Origin: Skermanella stibiiresistens SB22
GTDB taxonomy: Bacteria; Pseudomonadota; Alphaproteobacteria; Azospirillales; Azospirillaceae
Reading direction: 5' to 3'
Length of the DNA stretch: 64,000 nucleotides
NCBI RefSeq assembly: GCF_000576635.1
Contig: NZ_AVFL01000002.1
Span: 310,001-374,000 of the forward strand
The notes below the pieces were generated by a model that saw only the letters and a list, made by a program, of their open reading frames with translations, made no database searches and was not told the origin of the DNA. A program made the position numbers and the translations under genes. This document shows positions 59,283 to 64,000 of the stretch, one piece after another. How positions within the stretch are numbered: the first letter of the stretch is position 1; each line of letters begins with the position of its first letter.

Positions 59283-60320
59283 ATGCCGGACCCTCGCTTT
59301 TTCACCGTCGCAGGCCCCTTTACGTTGGAGAGATTGGCCAGCATCGCTGGCGCTGAACTGGGACCAGGAGCCAGCCCCCACGCCGAATTTTCGGATGTGG
59401 CGCCTTTGGACGCGGCCGGGCCGAACCACGTCAGCTTCCTCGACAACAAGAAGTATGTCGGTGCTTTCGAGGCGAGCCGCGCCGGTGCCTGCCTCGTCCA
59501 CCCCGACCTTGTCTCCAAGGCGCCGGCGGGCATGGCCTTGCTGGTGACGCGCAAGCCTTACATGGGGTATGCGCTGGTCGCCCAGGCCTTTTATCCGGTT
59601 CCGCCACCACGCGCGGGCGTGGCGCCGACCGCCTTCATCGACCCGACAGCGGAGATCGGACAAGGTACCGAGGTTGGGCCGGGCGCCGTGATCGGCGCCG
59701 GTGTCCGGATCGGAGCCCGCTGCCTGATAGCACCGAACGCGGTGATCGGAGATCGGGTGGAGGTTGGCGACGACTGCATCGTCGGTGCTTGCGCCTCGCT
59801 CAGCCACTGCCTGATCGGCAACCGGGTCAACATATACCCGGGTGCCCGGCTCGGAACCGACGGTTTCGGTTTCTCGATGGATCCGTCAGGGTATGTCCGG
59901 GTGCCGCAGCTCGGCCGCGTCATCGTCGAGGATGACGTCGAGATCGGCACCAACACGACCATCGACCGCGGCGCCGGTCCCGACACGGTGATCGGGCGCG
60001 GCACGATGATTGATAATCTGGTTCAGATCGGGCACAACGTCACCATCGGACCCGGGTGTGTGATCATCGCTCAGGTCGGTATCTCGGGCAGCACCAAGCT
60101 CGACCACCATGTGGTGCTCGCCGCCCAGTCCGGTTTGGCTGGGCATCTCAAGATCGGGGTCGGGGCGCGTATCGCCGCGAAGGCTGGCGTGATGCGTGAC
60201 GTTCCCGCCGGTGCCGAGGTGGGAGGATACCCAGCGGTTCCCGTCAAGCAGTGGCTGCGTCAGGTCGCGGTTTTGGCGAATCTGACTCGCGGGAAGCGTA
60301 CCCGCCTCAAGGAAGAATGA
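59283..60320 (+). CDS. lpxD: UDP-3-O-(3-hydroxymyristoyl)glucosamine N-acyltransferase
   Basis: 345 residues. An N-terminal uridine-binding domain ([18 protein letters not shown] near 50) is followed by a left-handed beta-helix of hexapeptide repeats ([10 protein letters not shown] and so on, about 115-300). D-G-F-G-F near 198-202 and I-G-H-N-V-T near 252 are near the catalytic His. Third step of lipid A synthesis. Sixty-two bases after skp. Confidence 0.96.
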   Translation: MPDPRFFTVAGPFTLERLASIAGAELGPGASPHAEFSDVAPLDAAGPNHVSFLDNKKYVGAFEASRAGACLVHPDLVSKAPAGMALLVTRKPYMGYALVAQAFYPVPPPRAGVAPTAFIDPTAEIGQGTEVGPGAVIGAGVRIGARCLIAPNAVIGDRVEVGDDCIVGACASLSHCLIGNRVNIYPGARLGTDGFGFSMDPSGYVRVPQLGRVIVEDDVEIGTNTTIDRGAGPDTVIGRGTMIDNLVQIGHNVTIGPGCVIIAQVGISGSTKLDHHVVLAAQSGLAGHLKIGVGARIAAKAGVMRDVPAGAEVGGYPAVPVKQWLRQVAVLANLTRGKRTRLKEE

Positions 60321-60321
60321 C

Positions 60322-60804
60322 ATGGAAGTCACCTCTGATAACCAAACTGGCGAGACTCAGCCGGGCATCGACATCGATATCCTCCGCGTGATGGAGATGA
60401 TTCCCCACCGTTACCCGATGCTGATGATCGATCGGGTGACGAACGTGGTGGCCAATGTCAGCGCCGTCGGCGTCAAGAACGTCACGATCAACGAGCATTT
60501 CTTTCAGGGTCATTTTCCGCAGCGGCCGGTGATGCCTGGCGTTCTGATCGTCGAGGCCATGGCCCAGACGGCGGGCGTCCTGGTGGTGCATACCCTCGGC
60601 TCCGACGCGGAGGGCAAGCTGGTCTACTTCATGTCGATCGACGACGCCCGGTTCCGGCGTCCGGTCACCCCGGGCGACACCGTCCACATCCATGTCACCA
60701 AGTTGCAGCACCGGCGCAATGTGTGGAAGTTCAAGGGGGAGGCCAAGGTCAACGGCGTGCTGTGCGCGGAGGCGACTTTCGCCGCGATGATCCTGACCGA
60801 GTGA
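60322..60804 (+). CDS. fabZ: 3-hydroxyacyl-[acyl-carrier-protein] dehydratase FabZ
   Basis: 160 residues. Hot-dog fold with catalytic His64 in [12 protein letters not shown] and Glu78 in [18 protein letters not shown] near 27-38. Supplies fatty-acid synthesis and competes with LpxA/LpxD for 3-hydroxyacyl-ACP, which explains its place between them. One base after lpxD. Confidence 0.97.
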   Translation: MEVTSDNQTGETQPGIDIDILRVMEMIPHRYPMLMIDRVTNVVANVSAVGVKNVTINEHFFQGHFPQRPVMPGVLIVEAMAQTAGVLVVHTLGSDAEGKLVYFMSIDDARFRRPVTPGDTVHIHVTKLQHRRNVWKFKGEAKVNGVLCAEATFAAMILTE

Positions 60805-60818
60805 GCACCGCAACAGCC

Positions 60819-61622
60819 ATGACCCAATCCATCCATCCCACCGCGATCATCGATCCGGCCGCCACACTCGGTTCCGCCGTCGTGATCGGCCCCTTCTGTG
60901 TCGTCGGCGCCGACGTGGTGCTGGCGGATGGGGTCCGGCTGCACTCCCATGTGGTGGTCGAGGGGCGGACGCGGATCGGCGCGGGAACGCAGATATTCCC
61001 GTTCGCCTCGATCGGCCACGCTCCCCAGGACCTGAAATTCCACGGCGAGCCGTCCGAACTGATAATCGGCGCCAACAATCGCATCCGCGAACACGTCACG
61101 ATGAATCCGGGCACCGAGGGCGGTGGCATGGTGACGAGGGTCGGCGACAACTGCCTCTTCATGATGGCATCGCACGTGGCGCATGACTGCGTCATCGGAA
61201 ACAACGTGATCCTGGCGAACAACGCCACGCTGGGTGGCCACGTCCATGTCGGCGACCACGCGATCCTGGGCGGCCTGTCGGCGGTCCACCAGTTCGTCCG
61301 GATCGGTGCCCACGCCATGATCGGCGGCATGTCGGGAGTGGAGCAGGACGTCATCCCCTTTGGTCTGGTGATGGGCGAGCGGGCGCGTCTCAACGGCCTG
61401 AACCTGATCGGCCTGCAGCGCCGCGGCTTTGGCAAGGAGGATATCCGGGCCTTGCGTGCCGCGTACAAGGCCCTGTTCTCAGCCGATAAGACATTGGCTG
61501 AACGGGTCGAGCAGGTCGGTTCCGAGTTCGGCGAGCAGCCTGTCGTCGGCGATATCCTGTCCTTCATCCGCGCCGACGCGTCCCGTCCGCTCTGCCAGCC
61601 GCGCGCGGAGCATGCTTCCTAA
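60819..61622 (+). CDS. lpxA: UDP-N-acetylglucosamine O-acyltransferase
   Basis: 267 residues. Hexapeptide beta-helix from I-H-P-T-A-I-I-D; catalytic His122 in S-H-V-A-H-D-C; G-G-L-S-A-V-H-Q-F near 149-157; helical C-terminus. First step of lipid A synthesis. An in-frame GTG at 60801 overlaps the fabZ stop as GTGA and would add six residues; ATG 60819 fits the family better. Overlaps lpxI by 11 bases. Confidence 0.96.
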   Translation: MTQSIHPTAIIDPAATLGSAVVIGPFCVVGADVVLADGVRLHSHVVVEGRTRIGAGTQIFPFASIGHAPQDLKFHGEPSELIIGANNRIREHVTMNPGTEGGGMVTRVGDNCLFMMASHVAHDCVIGNNVILANNATLGGHVHVGDHAILGGLSAVHQFVRIGAHAMIGGMSGVEQDVIPFGLVMGERARLNGLNLIGLQRRGFGKEDIRALRAAYKALFSADKTLAERVEQVGSEFGEQPVVGDILSFIRADASRPLCQPRAEHAS

Positions 61623-62433
61623 GCTTGGCATCATCGCGGGCGGAGGGGATCTGCCGACCCGTCTGGTCGAGGCGTGCCGCGCCGCCGGGCGCGAGATCTT
61701 CGTCTTGGGATTGGAAGGCCACGCCGAGCGAGACAATCCGGCGCTGCCGGTCGACCTTTGGTCACGCCTGGGGGCGGGAGGCGCCATGCTCGACGCGTTG
61801 CGCCGTGCGGAGGTGCGCGACATCGTGCTGGCCGGACGGGTGCGCCGCCCCAGCCTATTGGAACTCAAGCCCGACTGGTACGCCACCAGGCTGTTCGCCC
61901 GCATCGGCGCCCGCGCGCTGGGAGACGATGGGCTGCTCCGCGCGGTCACCACCGAGTTGGAGAAGGAGGGTTTCCGCGTCGTGGCTTCCCAGGATGTGTT
62001 GCGCGATCTGCTGACCCCGACGGGCCATCTCGGCGCCCATGGCCCCGACGAACAGGCCGAGGTCGATATCGCCCGCGGAATCGACGTGATCCGGGCGCTC
62101 GGCGGGCTGGACGTCGGCCAAGCCGTGATCGTCCAGCAAGGTCTCGTCCTGGGAGTCGAGGCGGTGGAGGGGACCGACGCGCTGATCGATCGCTGCGCCA
62201 CCTTGCGCCGGGATGGTCCGGGTGGCGTGCTGGTCAAGATCAGCAAGCCCGGACAGGATACCCGGTTCGATCTGCCGACCATCGGAAAGGCCACGATCGA
62301 GCGGTGCGCCGCCGCCGGTCTGCGCGGCATAGCGCTGGAATCCGGCAAGAGCATCACGCTGGATCGCGAGGCCGTGATCGCCACCGCCGACGCCCGGGGC
62401 ATGTTCGTTGTCGGCCTGGACGTGTCCTCGTGA
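61612..62433 (+). CDS. lpxI: UDP-2,3-diacylglucosamine diphosphatase LpxI
   Basis: 273 residues of the DUF1009/LpxI family: L-G-I-I-A-G-G-G-D-L-P near 4-14, V-G-R/A-G-R-V-R-R-P near 80-87, L-G-A-H-G-P-D near 141, and the C-terminal D-L-P-T-I-G near 221-226. Hydrolyses UDP-2,3-diacyl-GlcN to lipid X, doing the job of LpxH in enterics. Overlaps lpxA by 11 and lpxB by 4 bases, confirming its pathway role. Confidence 0.95.
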   Translation: MLPKLGIIAGGGDLPTRLVEACRAAGREIFVLGLEGHAERDNPALPVDLWSRLGAGGAMLDALRRAEVRDIVLAGRVRRPSLLELKPDWYATRLFARIGARALGDDGLLRAVTTELEKEGFRVVASQDVLRDLLTPTGHLGAHGPDEQAEVDIARGIDVIRALGGLDVGQAVIVQQGLVLGVEAVEGTDALIDRCATLRRDGPGGVLVKISKPGQDTRFDLPTIGKATIERCAAAGLRGIALESGKSITLDREAVIATADARGMFVVGLDVSS

Positions 62434-63605
62434 GGGAGCGCGGCCCACTGATCTTCCTGGTCGCCGGCGAGCCTTCGGGCGACCTGCTGGGCGCCCGGCT
62501 GATGGCCGCCTTGAAACGTCAATCGGATGGCCTGATCCGGTTCGCCGGTGTCGGTGGCGAGCGCATGATCGCCGAAGGTCTCGATACGCTGTTCCCACTC
62601 TCCGATCTCTCGCTGATGGGTATCGCCGAACTGGTGCCCCGCTTGCCGAACTTGATCCGGCGGCTGTCCCAGACGACCGAGGAAATACGGCGGCTTCGGC
62701 CCGACGTGGTGGTGACGATCGACGCCCCCGATTTCTGTTTCCGGGTCGCCAAGCGGCTGAAGGGGCAGGGCATCCCGTTCGTCCACTACGTCGCCCCCAG
62801 CGTCTGGGCTTGGCGGCCTGGACGCGCCCGAAAGATCGCCCGGATCCTGGACCACCTCCTGGCGCTGCTGCCGTTCGAGCCGCCTTACTTCGAGAAGGAG
62901 GGTCTGCCCTGCACCTTCGTCGGCCATCCGATCGTGGAAGGTGGCGCCGCGTCCGGGGACGGCGCCCGCTTCCGCGAGAAGCACGGCTTGGCACCGGCTG
63001 ATCGGGTTCTCACCGTTTTGCCCGGCAGCCGGCGTGGCGAGATCAGCCGCTTGTTGCCGGACTTCGGCGCGACGGTGGCGAGGCTGGCGCCACGCTATCC
63101 CGGCTTGGTCGTCGCCGTGCCCACGGTGCCCCACGTGCGCGACACGGTCGCGGCGGCGGTGGCGGGATGGCCCGTGCGTACCGTCTTGGTGGAGGGGGAT
63201 GCCGACAAGTACGATGCCTTCGCCGCGTCGGAGGCCGCCCTGGCCGCTTCTGGCACCGTAGCACTGGAACTGGCGCTCGCCCGCCTGCCGGCCGTGATCG
63301 CCTATCGCATGCACCCGGTCACGCTCGGGCTCTATCGGCGCTTCATCTATGCCAAATACGCCAATCTGGTCAACATCATGCTGGATCGGATGCTGGTTCC
63401 GGAACTGCTTCAGGAAGACTGCACCCCGGAAAAGCTCGACGCCGCCATCACGCGGCTGCTTGACGATCACTCCGCGCGGGTGGAACAACAGACGGGAGTC
63501 GCCGAGGTCGCCAAGTGGCTGGGCGTCGGCGGGGTTCCGCCCAGCGATCGCGCCGCCGAGGTGGTGCTTGGCATCGTGAAAGGCACGACGCGACGCGGCC
63601 AATAA
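62430..63605 (+). CDS. lpxB: lipid-A-disaccharide synthase
   Basis: 391 residues from a GTG start overlapping the lpxI stop as GTGA. GT-B fold (GT19): F-L-V-A-G-E-P-S-G-D-L-L-G-A near 10-23, D-A-P-D-F-C-F-R near 97-104, Y-V-A-P-S-V-W-A-W-R-P-G-R near 120-132, F-V-G-H-P near 168 and V-L-P-G-S-R-R-G-E near 198-206. Condenses UDP-diacyl-GlcN with lipid X. Last gene of the lipid A block. Confidence 0.96.
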   Translation: MRERGPLIFLVAGEPSGDLLGARLMAALKRQSDGLIRFAGVGGERMIAEGLDTLFPLSDLSLMGIAELVPRLPNLIRRLSQTTEEIRRLRPDVVVTIDAPDFCFRVAKRLKGQGIPFVHYVAPSVWAWRPGRARKIARILDHLLALLPFEPPYFEKEGLPCTFVGHPIVEGGAASGDGARFREKHGLAPADRVLTVLPGSRRGEISRLLPDFGATVARLAPRYPGLVVAVPTVPHVRDTVAAAVAGWPVRTVLVEGDADKYDAFAASEAALAASGTVALELALARLPAVIAYRMHPVTLGLYRRFIYAKYANLVNIMLDRMLVPELLQEDCTPEKLDAAITRLLDDHSARVEQQTGVAEVAKWLGVGGVPPSDRAAEVVLGIVKGTTRRGQ

Positions 63606-63651
63606 CCTCCCCGGCGCGTTATTCGGTAATCATAATAATGGAGGGACAGTC

Positions 63652-64000
63652 ATGGCCAATTTCCGCATGCTCCATACCATGCTGCGGGTCTACGACCTGG
63701 ACAAATCAAGCGACTTCTACACCCGTCTGCTCGGCATGAAACTGCTGCGCCGCACCGATTTCGAAGGCGGACGCTTCACCCTCGCCTTCGTCGGCTATGG
63801 TGAGGAGTCCGACCATACCGTCCTCGAACTGACCCACAACTGGGATCAGAAGGAGCCGTATGATCTCGGTAACGCCTATGGCCACATCGCCCTTGGCGTT
63901 CCCGACATCTACGCGACCTGCAAGGACCTCGAGTCGGAAGGCGTCAAGATCCCCCGCCCACCGGGTCCGATGAAGCACGGCACCACGGTGATCGCCTTCA
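63652..64000 (+). CDS. gloA: lactoylglutathione lyase (glyoxalase I), C-terminus cut by window edge
   Basis: 116 codons visible. M-L-H-T-M-L-R-V-Y-D-L-D-K-S near 6-19, F-Y-T-R-L-L-G-M-K-L-L near 22-32, E-L-T-H-N-W near 59-64 and Y-G-H-I-A-L-G-V near 76-83 provide the His/Glu metal ligands of the glyoxalase I fold. Detoxifies methylglyoxal with glutathione. GGAGGG 6 bases before the ATG. Separated from lpxB by 46 bases, probably its own unit. Confidence 0.93.
   Translation, partial: MANFRMLHTMLRVYDLDKSSDFYTRLLGMKLLRRTDFEGGRFTLAFVGYGEESDHTVLELTHNWDQKEPYDLGNAYGHIALGVPDIYATCKDLESEGVKIPRPPGPMKHGTTVIAF

Overview
The window is GC-rich alphaproteobacterial chromosome. It most resembles Rhodospirillales and probably Azospirillaceae (Azospirillum or Skermanella type). 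The support is the gene order tig-clpP-clpX-lon-hupB-tRNA-nuoA..N-birA-coaX-rnj-mce, an inserted-domain-free short ProS, LpxI in place of LpxH, RNase J, a monofunctional BirA, and type III pantothenate kinase. Genus is an inference from order and protein character; I ran no database search. I see no insertion sequence, prophage, CRISPR array or rRNA operon.

Layout. (1) 1-3397: accessory and poorly known genes: a cut-off FrnE-like DsbA protein, an SDR oxidoreductase, an unknown 166-residue protein, a two-gene unit of small exported cysteine-containing proteins, and a DUF188 protein. (2) 3430-6145: tRNA-Asn, then a leftward tungstate-type cluster (ATPase, binding protein, HTH/PBP regulator) with no permease gene beside it. 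(3) 6639-8868, leftward: glnB-glnA with a good sigma-54 promoter match. (4) 9012-12846: tRNA-His, the NAD(P)HX repair enzyme Nnr, malonyl-CoA decarboxylase, a 78-residue unknown and tRNA-Leu. (5) 12923-19544: the protein-quality block tig, clpP, clpX, lon, hupB. (6) 19692-20083: tRNA-Val and tRNA-Asp. (7) 20309-34762: a complete 14-gene respiratory complex I operon in canonical order, running on through birA, coaX, rnj, mce, a DUF1467 protein and tag. (8) 39335-39840: the largest gene-free stretch on the right side, holding an A-rich repeat/hairpin and a candidate ~98-nt small RNA that ends in a strong intrinsic terminator. (9) 39841-48946: a stand-alone BMP-family binding protein, proS, the lipoprotein-release pair, a Tat-exported dienelactone-hydrolase-like protein and dnaE. 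(10) 49140-63605: the rpsB-tsf-pyrH-frr-uppS-cdsA-dxr-rseP-bamA-skp-lpxD-fabZ-lpxA-lpxI-lpxB superoperon, which joins translation factors with isoprenoid, phospholipid, lipid A and outer-membrane assembly. (11) a gloA-like glyoxalase cut by the right edge.

How the genes work together: GlnB/GlnA handle nitrogen sensing and assimilation; Tig/ClpXP/Lon/HU form the folding, proteolysis and nucleoid block; NuoA-N is the proton-pumping NADH dehydrogenase; the last superoperon feeds undecaprenyl-PP, CDP-DAG, MEP-pathway precursors and lipid A to the envelope while RseP, BamA and Skp manage outer-membrane biogenesis. Most of the window is housekeeping. The parts most worth a second look are the candidate sRNA near 39.5 kb, the permease-less tungstate cluster, the structured rpsB leader, the perfect inverted repeats on both sides of nuoI with a mini-ORF before nuoJ, and the unknown proteins in the first 3 kb.
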